Of a DNA stretch of 51,096 nucleotides, positions 32,559-41,162 are shown one piece after another. A program made the translations under genes and the position numbers. Under the pieces are notes generated by a model. It was not told where the DNA came from, ran no database searches, and saw only the letters and a list, made by a program, of their open reading frames with translations. Position 1 is the stretch's first letter; each line of letters starts with the position of its first letter. The stretch is from Bryobacterales bacterium (lineage in GTDB: Bacteria > Acidobacteriota > Terriglobia > Bryobacterales > Bryobacteraceae). The stretch covers positions 1-51,096 of the forward strand of contig JAIXKK010000178.1 of assembly GCA_026954325.1 (NCBI GenBank). Direction: 5' to 3'.

Positions 32559-34430
32559 ATGCACGATGTCCTCACGGTCCATGAGCCGTTGCTGGTGAAC
32601 ACGCTAGGCCACTGCGCGGGGACCCTCATTTTTACCATCTTCCTTTACCTGCTGCTCCGGGACCGCGCCGGAGCCAAACTGCGCGGCAGCCGCCTCACCA
32701 TTACAGCAACCGCCCTGGCCCTGCTGTGGAACTTCGCCTCCCTGCTGGTAATCGCCTGGAACAGTCCGGCCAGCCCGGTTTCCCAGGCGCTGGTGACCCT
32801 GAGCACCTCGGCCTTGAGCGTGCTGCCTTCCGTGCTGCTTCACCTTTCACTGGGCGGCAGTTTCGCCTGGATCCGCCGGGCCGGCTACACTCTCGCGGGT
32901 TTCGCCGTAGCAAGCCACGCGAGCGAGGTGGTCTTAAACGCGCCGGAGAATCATACACTCGCCCTGCGGATCACCACGCTTGGGTTCGGCGCGTTGACGT
33001 TGATTGCGGTAATCGCTCTGCTGGCCGGACCGGGGGAGCGCAAGCGGCTTACTTCACGCCTGGCGGGGACCATGTCGCTGTTCCTGTTCTCGATGTCGTT
33101 CGTGCACCTTGGGGCAGCCATGCCAGGCTCCTGGCCGGGCGAGTTGCTGGCGCACCACGCCGGCATCGCGCTGGCGCTGTTCGTGCTGCTGCAGGACTAC
33201 CGCTTCCTTCTCGTGGATGCCTTCGTCCGCTTCCTGGTGAATATCTTCTTCGCGGCGGCGTTCGTGTTCGCCGGCGTGAGCGTGGTGAACGTGCGCGCGG
33301 TGATGCGCTGGGGCGAACAGAGTCCGTTCCATGAGGGCATGCTGCTGGCGGCGGCATGTTTGCTGCTGCTGCTGTTCGCCGTGCTGCGCTCACGCCTATC
33401 GCGGTTTCTGGTTCACCTGGTGTTTCCGCGCAATAATCTCGATGCGCTGTTGCTCGAACTGCGCGGCCGCGCAGCCACGGCCACCGGGGAGGCGAGTCTC
33501 ATGGAATGGGCGGAGCAGGCGACTGCCCGGCTGTTCGGAGCTTCGGCCGTCCGCGTGCGCGAAGACCCCGTCGCGGTGACCGCCGGAGCCATAACATTGC
33601 CCGCTCCGGTGTCCGACCTGCCGGGTCCGGCTCGCGAAAAACTGGAGCAGCTTGGAGTGGAAGCTATCCTCCCGCTGCGCCCCGCCGGCGAAGCGGAGCG
33701 CGCCATCTTCCTCGGCCGGCGGCATGGCGGGCGGCGCTATCTCAGTGAAGATTTCGGCGCCATGGCGCGAATCCAGGCTGAGTTGGTGGAGCAAATTGAC
33801 CGGTACCGGGAGGCCGAGATGCGCCGCCTGGTGGCACAGGCCGAACTTCGCGCGCTCCAGTCGCAGATCCATCCGCATTTTCTCTTCAACGCCCTCAACA
33901 CACTCTATGGCATTATCCCTCGCGAGGCCGCCGGCGCCCGCCGCACCGTGCTCAACCTCGCGGACATTTTCCGCTACTTCCTCGACACCGAACACCAGTT
34001 CATCCGTCTGGAAGAGGAACTGGAGATCGTGCGCGCCTATCTGGAGATTGAAGCGCTGCGGCTGGGAGACAAACTGAGGACGGAGATCGATACTTCCCCG
34101 GAAGCCCTTCGCGTCTCCATCCCCGTACTCGCCATCGAGCCGCTGGTGGAGAATGCCGTCAAGCACGGGATCGCGGCAAGGACCGAAGGCGGGCTGGTGC
34201 GCGTGGAAGCGCATCTCGAAGACCAGGGTCTGCGCATCCGCGTGCTCGACACCGGAGCCGGCTTCGCCGCATCGTCCAGCCACGGCTCCGGCCACGGCCT
34301 GGAGAACGTCAACAAGCGGCTGCGGCTTTGCTATGGGGCGGATGCCGGAGTCCGCATCCACTCGACGGAGAACGGCACGGAGGTGGAGTTCCTCGTCCCG
34401 GTCCGCCAAATGGAAACGGCGCCGCAATGA
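32559..34430 (+). CDS. LytS-type sensor histidine kinase
   Basis: A 623-residue membrane kinase. Residues 1-285 hold about seven to nine hydrophobic helices, resembling a 7TM-type sensory module. A GAF-like or linker region follows. The His-kinase domain is of the LytS/HPK7 type, with the phosphoacceptor in QIHPHFLFNALNTLYG (His440). N-box PLVENAVKHGIA and GHGLENVNKRL complete the ATPase domain. Its stop overlaps the response regulator start as ATGA. The signal cannot be told; the upstream MBL gene, three bases away, suggests it may share a stimulus. Confidence 0.9.
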   Translation: MHDVLTVHEPLLVNTLGHCAGTLIFTIFLYLLLRDRAGAKLRGSRLTITATALALLWNFASLLVIAWNSPASPVSQALVTLSTSALSVLPSVLLHLSLGGSFAWIRRAGYTLAGFAVASHASEVVLNAPENHTLALRITTLGFGALTLIAVIALLAGPGERKRLTSRLAGTMSLFLFSMSFVHLGAAMPGSWPGELLAHHAGIALALFVLLQDYRFLLVDAFVRFLVNIFFAAAFVFAGVSVVNVRAVMRWGEQSPFHEGMLLAAACLLLLLFAVLRSRLSRFLVHLVFPRNNLDALLLELRGRAATATGEASLMEWAEQATARLFGASAVRVREDPVAVTAGAITLPAPVSDLPGPAREKLEQLGVEAILPLRPAGEAERAIFLGRRHGGRRYLSEDFGAMARIQAELVEQIDRYREAEMRRLVAQAELRALQSQIHPHFLFNALNTLYGIIPREAAGARRTVLNLADIFRYFLDTEHQFIRLEEELEIVRAYLEIEALRLGDKLRTEIDTSPEALRVSIPVLAIEPLVENAVKHGIAARTEGGLVRVEAHLEDQGLRIRVLDTGAGFAASSSHGSGHGLENVNKRLRLCYGADAGVRIHSTENGTEVEFLVPVRQMETAPQ

Positions 34431-35152
34431 GAGTGCTGATTGCCGATGACGAACCGGTGGCCCGGCAGGTGCTGCGGGAGTTACTCGAGGAGATCCCGGG
34501 CGCCGCCATCACAGGGGAGGCATCGAGCGGGCCCGAAGCCGTCGAGCAGGCGCGCCGGCTCGAGCCCGATGTCGTGCTGCTCGATCTTCAGATGCCGGGC
34601 ATGGACGGCTTCCAGGTGGCCGGAGCCTTCCCGTCCCGATCCCCGCTCGTGATCTTCGTCACGGCCTACCACAAGCACGCCCTCGAAGCGTTTGACGCCG
34701 GAGCCATCGATTACCTGCTGAAGCCCGTGCGCAAGGAGCGCCTCGAGGCGGCTCTCGAGAAAGCGAAGGCTCACCTTGCGGGCCTCTCCGCCGCCCCGCG
34801 TCCGGCGCCGCCGCCCTCCGGCGAGCCGCGCAAGATCGTGGGCCGCGTCGGCAGCGATCTCCATCTGCTCGAGCCCGCCGAGGTGATCGCCTTCCAGGCC
34901 GAAGGCGACCTGGTCCACATCATCACCGCCTCCGGACGTTACTATTCCGGCCATTCGCTGAAGGTGATCGAGGAAAAATTCCCCGGCGGCCGCTTCCGCC
35001 GCGTCCACCGTTCCACCATCATCAACACCGGCCAGATCCGCAAGATTTCTCCGCTCTCCAGTAAGCGCTGGCTGCTGCGGATGTCCAACGGCCTCGAGGT
35101 GGTGGTGAGCAAACGGCTCGCGGGGGTGATTCGCGATGAGACCGAGTGGTGA
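34427..35152 (+). CDS. LytTR-family response regulator
   Basis: A 241-residue DNA-binding regulator. The receiver domain (1-120) has the phosphorylatable Asp53 in VVLLDLQMPG, acidic pair DDE at 7-9, Thr in FVTAYHKHALEAF and Lys in LLKPVRKERL. A Pro-rich linker leads to the LytTR domain: KIVGRVGSDLHLLEP, IIAFQAEGD-like strand, GRFRRVHRSTIINTGQI and NGLEVVVSKRL. It pairs with the kinase just upstream. ATG 34427 overlaps the kinase stop. Its target promoters are not visible, but LytTR proteins often regulate cell-surface genes. Confidence 0.92.
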   Translation: MRVLIADDEPVARQVLRELLEEIPGAAITGEASSGPEAVEQARRLEPDVVLLDLQMPGMDGFQVAGAFPSRSPLVIFVTAYHKHALEAFDAGAIDYLLKPVRKERLEAALEKAKAHLAGLSAAPRPAPPPSGEPRKIVGRVGSDLHLLEPAEVIAFQAEGDLVHIITASGRYYSGHSLKVIEEKFPGGRFRRVHRSTIINTGQIRKISPLSSKRWLLRMSNGLEVVVSKRLAGVIRDETEW

Positions 35153-35188
35153 GGGAACGGCGCGCGGCATGCCGAACCCGCGCTTTGG
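35146..35188 (+). repeat. Imperfect dispersed repeat, copy A
   Basis: This 43-base stretch, beginning GTGGTGAGGG and overlapping the end of the LytTR gene, matches 40316-40358 at 32 of 43 positions without gaps by hand alignment. Both copies lie just after a regulator gene and include CATGCC and a CTTTG near the end. It may be a dispersed intergenic repeat or chance. Confidence 0.3.
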
Positions 35189-35214
35189 ATTGCAGACACC
35201 GCGGAGTGTTGCCC

Positions 35215-37758
35215 TCAATTGGGGGTTACGCCAGCGGCCCGGGGAAACCTCATGCGCCGCACCAGGTCCTGAAACCGTGCATCGGGCCGGAGCGCCGCGA
35301 AGCGCAGATCCGAATTCACGAAGAGTAAGAAACCCGAATGCTCCTCGGATGCCTGGTTCAGGTGAGCGAGGGCGCGCTCCCGATCGCCGAGCCCGGCGTA
35401 GACCACGGCGATATCATAGGGCGAAATGTACCTGGTCTTCGACTCCGACAGCAGATCCGCCAGGATCTTCTCCGCCGGTGGCCGGTTTCCCGACCGGGCA
35501 AATGCATGAGCGATGGATGCCCTCTGGATGGTGATCTTCCATGACCTGCGGAACGCCGGCACGGCTTCCTGGAACATACCCTTCTGCTCGTAGATCCAGC
35601 CCAATGTCATCAGCGCCCATCCGTGCTTCGGGTCGAAGGCCAGCGCCTGCCGCGTCGCTTCCATTGCCTTTTCCTCATCTCCGGCCAACAGGTAGTGGAA
35701 GCCGAGACAGGAGTACAGGGATGGGTTGAACGGATCGAGTTCCAGCGCCCGGCGGCACTCCCGCGCGGACTCCTCGCGGCGGCCGGTCCATAGAAGAATA
35801 TGCGCCAGGAAGTGCCGCACTTCCCCATCGGCGGGATCCAGGCGAACGGCGCGGCGAAAAGCCTCTTCCGCCTCGGCCCAGTTCCAATCGAGGTGAAGCT
35901 TGGCCAATCCCAGGCACGCGTGCCCGCCGGCTTGCGTCGGATCCAGTTCCAGTGCCCGTGAAGCGGCATTCATCATTTTCGCGAACGCCGGCCGCGGCGG
36001 GAAGAAACCGAACAGGGCCGGGTAATACAACTGGTTCGCCAGACCGGTAAAGGCCGCCGCGTAACCGGGGTCGAGTTCAACCGCCTTGGCGCAATCTCCG
36101 CGAAGGTACGCCTCATGCGCGGCGGCATTCAACGGCCGCGCGAGCGCCGCCGAGACTTGCGTGTCAGGCCGTAAGCCGCGCTCGATGCCGTGCGCAATGG
36201 CCTGCGCAATTTCCGACTGCGCGGCCGCCACCTGGCCAAGATCGCGGCCGTACGTCCCGCTCCATAGGGGAGCCCGGTCGCGGACCCGGATCAGGCGGGC
36301 CGTGACGTTTGCCTGCGTGCCCGCTCGCCGCACGCTCCCTTCAACGACATACTCCACCTTCAAGTCGCGCCCGATTTGCTCGATGCTCGCGCCGGCCCCC
36401 TGGTAACGTTTCGCCGAGGTGCGCGCAATGACGCCCAGACGGTCAGGGTAAAGCCGGTTCAGAACCGTGATCATGTCCTGATGCAGGCCGTCGGCCAGGA
36501 ACGCCTCCCGCGGATTTCCGCCGGCGTTTTCGAACGGCAGCACGGCCAGCATAATCCGGCGTTCCGCCGGGAAGAGCACACGCCGCGCGAGAAACGCTCC
36601 GCCCGCCGCCGCGGCCGCGCCCGTCCCCGCGGCTGCCAGCATCCAACGGCGCGTCCTCCAGGCTGCGCCGTTCGTTTCCGGCCCTTGCCAGCCTTCCAGA
36701 TCCGCGGACAAACGGTCAACGGACTGATAGCGGTCTCTCCGGTCTTTCTCCAGCGACTTCAGAATCACGCGGTCCAACCCGGCCGGGACAGCGGGATTTA
36801 CTGTGGACGGCTTGGCGGGCGATTCCGTCAGGATTGAGCCTAGAATTCCGGCGACGGTCTTCCCGCGAAAAGGAAGCCGCCCGGTTGCCATCTCATAAAG
36901 CACGACTCCCAGAGAGAAGATGTCGCCGCGTGCGTCTACATCCTCTCCCAGCGCCTGCTCAGGGGACATGTAGGCGAGAGTCCCCGTAAGGATTCCCGAA
37001 ACCGTGAGCGAAGGTGCGGGAGCGCCTTCGAACCGGGGGAGCCCCGTGCCCGACGCGCGAAGGGGTTCAGTTCCTTGTTTGGCCAGTCCGAAATCCAGAA
37101 TCTTGACCTGCCCGCGGTGCGTGATGAAGAGGTTGGCCGGTTTGATATCCCGGTGCACGATGCCCTTCGCGTGCGCCGCTTCGAGAGCCTCGCATACCTG
37201 ACGCCCGATCAGAGCGAACTCGGCAAGCGCAATCGGTTTTTCAGCGATCCGGTCTTTCAGGGATTGGCCTTCGAGCAGTTCCATTACAAGGAAAGAGCGC
37301 CCTCGAAACTCCCCCACGTCGTGCACCGTGCATATGTGCGGGTGATTGAGAGCCGAGGCGGCGCGGGCTTCGCGCTCGAACCGCTGCCGGGCCGCCGGAT
37401 CATCCGTGACCGCGCGCAAAAGGAACTTGATGGCGACGTCGCGGTCCAGGCGTTCGTCGTGAGCTTTGTAGACCTGACCCATGCCACCCGCGCCGAGCAG
37501 TTCCAGGATGGTATAGGGCCCCATTCGCTCCCCAACTGGGATGGACTCCGCTCTGCTCGATGCTGGAGCGCCGCTCGCGCCGCGGGACTCGAGGAAACCG
37601 GCAGCCGACTCTTCAAATGCGAGCAGCGATTCAACCTCCCGGCGAAGCGCCGGGTCGCTGCCGCAGGCGTCGTCAAAAAAGCGCTTCCGCTTACCGGCGT
37701 TCATGCCGAACGCGGCATGAAACAGGCTTTCGATCTGATTCCACCGATTGACTGTCAT
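35215..37758 (-). CDS. Ser/Thr protein kinase with TolB-like and TPR domains
   Basis: An 847-residue membrane kinase. A sigma-factor-partner-like N-terminus (about 1-70, NRWNQIESLFHAAFGMNAG) precedes the kinase: GAGGMGQVYKAHDERLDRDV, HRDIKPANLF and ILDFGLAKQ. One transmembrane helix, MLAAAGTGAAAAAGGAFLA, follows at about 375. Then a TolB/FlgO-like beta domain (IMLAVLPFENAGG) leads to TPR repeats (LELDPTQAGGHACLGLAKLH and others). ATG 37758 was preferred to 37776 by family starts. It is downstream of the HAF-repeat gene and near the X6 sigma gene, a common pairing. Confidence 0.9.
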   Translation of the reverse strand: MTVNRWNQIESLFHAAFGMNAGKRKRFFDDACGSDPALRREVESLLAFEESAAGFLESRGASGAPASSRAESIPVGERMGPYTILELLGAGGMGQVYKAHDERLDRDVAIKFLLRAVTDDPAARQRFEREARAASALNHPHICTVHDVGEFRGRSFLVMELLEGQSLKDRIAEKPIALAEFALIGRQVCEALEAAHAKGIVHRDIKPANLFITHRGQVKILDFGLAKQGTEPLRASGTGLPRFEGAPAPSLTVSGILTGTLAYMSPEQALGEDVDARGDIFSLGVVLYEMATGRLPFRGKTVAGILGSILTESPAKPSTVNPAVPAGLDRVILKSLEKDRRDRYQSVDRLSADLEGWQGPETNGAAWRTRRWMLAAAGTGAAAAAGGAFLARRVLFPAERRIMLAVLPFENAGGNPREAFLADGLHQDMITVLNRLYPDRLGVIARTSAKRYQGAGASIEQIGRDLKVEYVVEGSVRRAGTQANVTARLIRVRDRAPLWSGTYGRDLGQVAAAQSEIAQAIAHGIERGLRPDTQVSAALARPLNAAAHEAYLRGDCAKAVELDPGYAAAFTGLANQLYYPALFGFFPPRPAFAKMMNAASRALELDPTQAGGHACLGLAKLHLDWNWAEAEEAFRRAVRLDPADGEVRHFLAHILLWTGRREESARECRRALELDPFNPSLYSCLGFHYLLAGDEEKAMEATRQALAFDPKHGWALMTLGWIYEQKGMFQEAVPAFRRSWKITIQRASIAHAFARSGNRPPAEKILADLLSESKTRYISPYDIAVVYAGLGDRERALAHLNQASEEHSGFLLFVNSDLRFAALRPDARFQDLVRRMRFPRAAGVTPN

Positions 37759-37859
37759 ACGCGCCGCCTGCACCATCTTCGTTGCTCAGCCGGCCGCCGG
37801 CGTTGCCAAGACTTTCTCAGCCTATTCTCGAGACGCCGAAAAAACAAGCCTTGGGTATT

Positions 37860-39620
37860 CTACTGACTGCACATGCCTGCCGGATTGGATGTCTCGCAGG
37901 CGTTGGATTGAATCCTATTTTCGCCCCTGCCGTCCCAACTCAGATCTGTCCCGTTGTTGCTCCGCGCCCGGTTGTCGAAAACTGTCGCCTGGTTCGCGTT
38001 CACCAGGTTGATGCCCACACCCGGCTGCTTACCATTGGGGTTCGTTGCCTGGAAACCCTGGCCGTAGCTGACGCGGTTGCCTTCGATCCAGATGTCATTC
38101 GTGTTTTGCACGTCAATGCCGAAGCGGCCGTTGCTCACCACCGTATTGTCCATCACAAGATTACCGGGCCCCGCGCCGCGAATCATGATTCCGGCGAACT
38201 GGTTGCCATTGGCCACGTTTCCCCGTATGTCGTTGCCGGCGGACTTGGGCCCCTGCATGTGAATCCCGCAATTCACCAGGTTGGGATTATCCACCAGCGC
38301 GACATTCCGCCGGATCGTGTTGTTTCCCGAATCCATCAGCATGATGCCCATCATGTCGCCGTTCACCAGCCAGTTCTCCTCGATGGTGTTGTAGTTGGCA
38401 TTCTCGAGATAAATCAGGTTGCCGGTCCCGAATTCAGTGGATGTAGTCGGCTTGATCCCGAAGTCGCGGACCGTGAACCCGCGAATCAGCACGCTGTCAA
38501 CCTGCTCCAGGTGGAATCCATCGCGCTCGGTGTAGTCCCCTTGCAGCACGACTTCGTTGGCCGCACCCGCTCCGATCAGCTTCAAACCGTTCTTCTCGGG
38601 GCCGGCGATGCGCACCGAGTGGGTATAGATGCCGGGGCAGACGAGAATCGTTTCTCCACCGGCTGCCGCCTCCACGGCCTCCTGAATCGTGCGCATCGCG
38701 CCGGGACATTCCATCCCGTCGTCATCCACCGTCAGGACCCGTCCGGCTCCGGGCGCGCGCAACGATGTCACAAAGCCGTGCGCGATGCCGCCGGCGTCCA
38801 GGAAATGTCCCGCGATCCGGCCGGATGCACTCATATGAAAGGGGAACGTGCCTTTCGATCCCGGCACTTCGAACGTGACGGACCGGTTCTTCCCCATGAG
38901 AAACCCGCGAGTCTTACCTCGCGGATCGACATACGGCCCTGTTATGTCTCCGTCCTGGGTGATTCCTCCCCGGTCGAACATCGTCGACTGTGCGTTGGGG
39001 TAGTCGAACGATGTGCCCTGCCCGTTCTGTACCAGCCATCCATGAATGACCCCGCTCGGTTCCTGCCAGTGCCCCACCATGTCGCCTCGATCATTGATGG
39101 AGAACATGCACGACATCAGGTTCGGCGCCGGATATTCGAAAGAAGTGAAACGGCCCTGGCTGTATAGATAACCACGCATTTTCGTGTCGCCGGTGCGATT
39201 CCAGTACATGCCGACCATGCCGCCCCTGTTGTTAGCCGCTTGCGGGACCGTCATCTCCGCGCCGGGATAATCGACGGTCGTGTAGCGGCCATCTTTAAAT
39301 AAGAAACCGTGCTGCAGGCCGCTTGCCTCGATATACGACCCGATCATGTCGCCCGCATCGTTGATGTCATAGGCATAGGTTTGCGGCGCGCCCGGGAAAT
39401 CGATGGATGTGAATTTCCCTTTCCGATGCAGAAACCCGTGCCGTTTCCCATCGGCGCTGTAGTACATCCCCACTACATCGCCCGAGCCGGTAACCGTGTA
39501 GGCGAATGTTCGGGCCGCGCCCGGGTAGTCGATTACCTCGAAATTCGTAAGTTGCGCAAAGGCCGCCGGAACAAAGGCCAGCGCAATCAGCACCAGCCTG
39601 TACTTTATTAATCCAGTCAT
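37860..39620 (-). CDS. Secreted HAF-repeat and right-handed beta-helix protein
   Basis: A 586-residue exported protein: signal peptide MTGLIKYRLVLIALAFVPAA. About seven HAF-type repeats (about 40-290) follow the pattern ...F..IDYPGA...T.A..IN..GD.VG.Y....HGFL. A NosD-like beta-helix begins near VDDDGMECPGAMRTIQEAVE (about 320) and continues with NTIEENWLVNGDMMG, NTIRRNVALVDN and GNLVMDNTVVSNG rungs. ATG 39620 follows AGGGAG. The upstream extension to 39938 lacks a signal peptide and overlaps the divergent sigma gene, so I reject it. It probably binds or cleaves surface polysaccharide, but no catalytic residues are visible. Confidence 0.85.
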   Translation of the reverse strand: MTGLIKYRLVLIALAFVPAAFAQLTNFEVIDYPGAARTFAYTVTGSGDVVGMYYSADGKRHGFLHRKGKFTSIDFPGAPQTYAYDINDAGDMIGSYIEASGLQHGFLFKDGRYTTVDYPGAEMTVPQAANNRGGMVGMYWNRTGDTKMRGYLYSQGRFTSFEYPAPNLMSCMFSINDRGDMVGHWQEPSGVIHGWLVQNGQGTSFDYPNAQSTMFDRGGITQDGDITGPYVDPRGKTRGFLMGKNRSVTFEVPGSKGTFPFHMSASGRIAGHFLDAGGIAHGFVTSLRAPGAGRVLTVDDDGMECPGAMRTIQEAVEAAAGGETILVCPGIYTHSVRIAGPEKNGLKLIGAGAANEVVLQGDYTERDGFHLEQVDSVLIRGFTVRDFGIKPTTSTEFGTGNLIYLENANYNTIEENWLVNGDMMGIMLMDSGNNTIRRNVALVDNPNLVNCGIHMQGPKSAGNDIRGNVANGNQFAGIMIRGAGPGNLVMDNTVVSNGRFGIDVQNTNDIWIEGNRVSYGQGFQATNPNGKQPGVGINLVNANQATVFDNRARSNNGTDLSWDGRGENRIQSNACETSNPAGMCSQ

Positions 39621-39675
39621 GATTCTTCTCCCTAATATGCAATCCGGGAAAGAGAGATGAAAACCGTCATTCCCA

Positions 39676-39700
39676 CGCCAAATTTTTGCTATATTTGGCG
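39676..39700. promoter_or_regulatory. Inverted repeat between the beta-helix and sigma genes
   Basis: CGCCAAAT at 39676-39683 and ATTTGGCG at 39693-39700 form a perfect 8-bp inverted repeat around TTTTGCTAT, ten bases before the sigma ATG at 39711. The loop is AT-rich and could contain promoter elements. It could be an operator shared by the divergent genes or an mRNA hairpin. Confidence 0.45.
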
Positions 39701-39710
39701 CGGTGCGGCG

Positions 39711-40286
39711 ATGACCCGGCAAGACGACATCAGCGGGCTGCTCATGGCCTGGAGCAAAGGTGACGAGAGCGCGCTTGGTGACGTAATGCCGCTGGTCTAC
39801 CGCGATCTCCGGGGAATCGCCCGGAACCAGTTGCGCCGCCGCGGCGCCAGGCTCGTCATGCAGTCCGGCACGCTGGCGCACGAGGCTTACCTCAGGCTGG
39901 TCCACACTCACGGCATCCGCTGCGGCAGCCGGGCGCATTTTTTCGCCCTATGCTCGCAGATGATCCGGCGAATTCTGGTGGATGAAGCGCGCAAGCAGCA
40001 CTATGCCAAACGCGGCGGCGGACAGGTGCAAGTATCCCTGCAAGAGGCCCTGCTCGGAGACCGGGCGGCCGGGGTTGACGTCGAGGCTTTGAACGACGCG
40101 CTCACATCCCTGGCGAAACAGGATGCCCGCAAGGCTCGCGTGGTCGAACTGCGGTTCTTCGGCGGCCTGAGCGTCGAGGAAACGGCTGAAGTGCTCGAGA
40201 TCTCAGAGGAAACCGTGACCCGCGACTGGCGAATGGCCAAAACGTGGCTCTTACGCGAGCTGGGCGGCGGAAAGTCCGGCGGCTAA
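39711..40286 (+). CDS. ECF-like sigma factor, X6/TIGR02999 type
   Basis: A 191-residue alternative sigma factor of the kind common in acidobacteria and planctomycetes. It has a sigma-2 region (MPLVYRDLRGIARNQLRRRG), a promoter-recognition helix (AHFFALCSQMIRRILVDEAR) and a sigma-4 region (LRFFGGLSVEETAEVLEISE, ETVTRDWRMAKTWLLREL). No separate anti-sigma gene lies next to it. Family partners are often kinase-TPR proteins like the one at 35215. ATG 39711 (MTRQDDISGLL) was preferred to ATG 39657, which adds an unlikely Cys-containing extension. Confidence 0.9.
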   Translation: MTRQDDISGLLMAWSKGDESALGDVMPLVYRDLRGIARNQLRRRGARLVMQSGTLAHEAYLRLVHTHGIRCGSRAHFFALCSQMIRRILVDEARKQHYAKRGGGQVQVSLQEALLGDRAAGVDVEALNDALTSLAKQDARKARVVELRFFGGLSVEETAEVLEISEETVTRDWRMAKTWLLRELGGGKSGG

Positions 40287-40315
40287 AGCCAGCGGCAGGC
40301 AGACCGGACAGGAGA

Positions 40316-40358
40316 GTGGTGAGGGGCAGCCCGGCGACATGCCCAACTCGCTCTTTGC
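40316..40358 (+). repeat. Imperfect dispersed repeat, copy B
   Basis: Partner of 35146-35188, matching 32 of 43 bases. It lies 30 bases after the sigma gene. A GA-rich purine tract follows at about 40378-40404, then a possible promoter with TTCCCA and TATTCT at 40409-40437 leading to the AbrB gene. The 188-base gap holds nothing else I recognise. Confidence 0.3.
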
Positions 40359-40474
40359 CAAGGGTGGCAGGCTTCGCAGAGAAAGAGAAATAAAGAGAAA
40401 GAGTGATCTTCCCAGATTCTCACCGGGATGCTATTCTTCCAGTGCAAGCCCCCCTCAGGGCTCGTGTCTAAACA

Positions 40475-40807
40475 ATGTCCAGACCCGTGACCATTACCGT
40501 AACCGATGATATCCAGCGGATGTTGCCCCTTCGCGTTCGACGGCAGGCCGGCATCAAGGCCGGCGACCAGTTGGAGGTGCGCGCCAGCGGCGGCATCGTC
40601 ACCCTTATGCCTAAACTTCCCCCTGCCACCGACGAGTACACACCTGAGCAGCGCCGCATTGTCGACGCGCGTTTGGCCAAGGCTGATAAAGACATCCGCA
40701 TGGGCCGCGCCTACGGCCCGTTCAACAGCGCCGGCGAGATGATTGCTTCCATGAAGTCCGAGTTGAAGAAGAGAGCCGCGGCTAAGAAGCCCAAGCGCTC
40801 CCGATGA
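40475..40807 (+). CDS. AbrB/MazE-type antitoxin
   Basis: A 110-residue protein with an N-terminal swapped-hairpin AbrB domain (MSRPVTITVTDDIQRMLPL and GIKAGDQLEVRASGGIVTLM), followed by a charged C-terminal region that would wrap the toxin (EYTPEQRRIVDARLAKADKD) and a Lys/Ala-rich tail. It is the antitoxin and likely repressor of its own operon. A candidate promoter has TATTCT at 40432-40437. The stop overlaps the toxin start as ATGA. AbrB antitoxins usually pair with MazF-like toxins; a RelE-type partner is less usual but seen. Confidence 0.85.
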   Translation: MSRPVTITVTDDIQRMLPLRVRRQAGIKAGDQLEVRASGGIVTLMPKLPPATDEYTPEQRRIVDARLAKADKDIRMGRAYGPFNSAGEMIASMKSELKKRAAAKKPKRSR

Positions 40808-41025
40808 AAATTGCCTACACGCGAACTGCTCTGGAAGGTGTGGAGGGGGCACCTTTGGCGGTGAGAAAGGCGTTCTGGAAGCAGATGACCTTTCTGGAGA
40901 GGAACCTTCTCCATCCCGGCCTGCACGCCAAGAAGTACAGCGAAGCCGCAAACACCTGGCAGGGCCGCGTCAACAAGGACTGGCGATTCTATTTCACAAT
41001 CGCCGGCGACACCATCATCATTTAA
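40804..41025 (+). CDS. RelE/ParE-type toxin, last residues lost by a stop codon
   Basis: A 73-residue mRNA interferase-like protein: VRKAFWKQMTFLERNLLHPG, HAKKYSEAANTWQGRVNKDW and RFYFTIAGDTIII. The frame continues past TAA at 41023-41025 as DVTAHPK then TGA at 41047-41049, which is the usual tail of this family (for example ...IHDIRRHPK). A single change to TAT or CAT would restore it. The missing tail often carries catalytic or ribosome-contact residues, so the toxin may be weak or dead. It could also be a natural short form. Confidence 0.75.
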   Translation: MKIAYTRTALEGVEGAPLAVRKAFWKQMTFLERNLLHPGLHAKKYSEAANTWQGRVNKDWRFYFTIAGDTIII

Positions 41026-41162
41026 GATGTCACCGCGCACCCAAAATGAAAACAATACGACAGACCGAAGCGCATAGAGTGACACTCCGATGTGTTTCGG
41101 CGATGCGGCTCCTCATATGGCCGCGCATTTTTCCTCACTCCGCCAAAACGAGCGGAGCAGCC

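Noticed and set aside
39621..39938. N-terminal extension of the HAF/beta-helix gene
   Set aside because: It overlaps the divergent sigma gene and hides the obvious signal peptide that begins at 39620.
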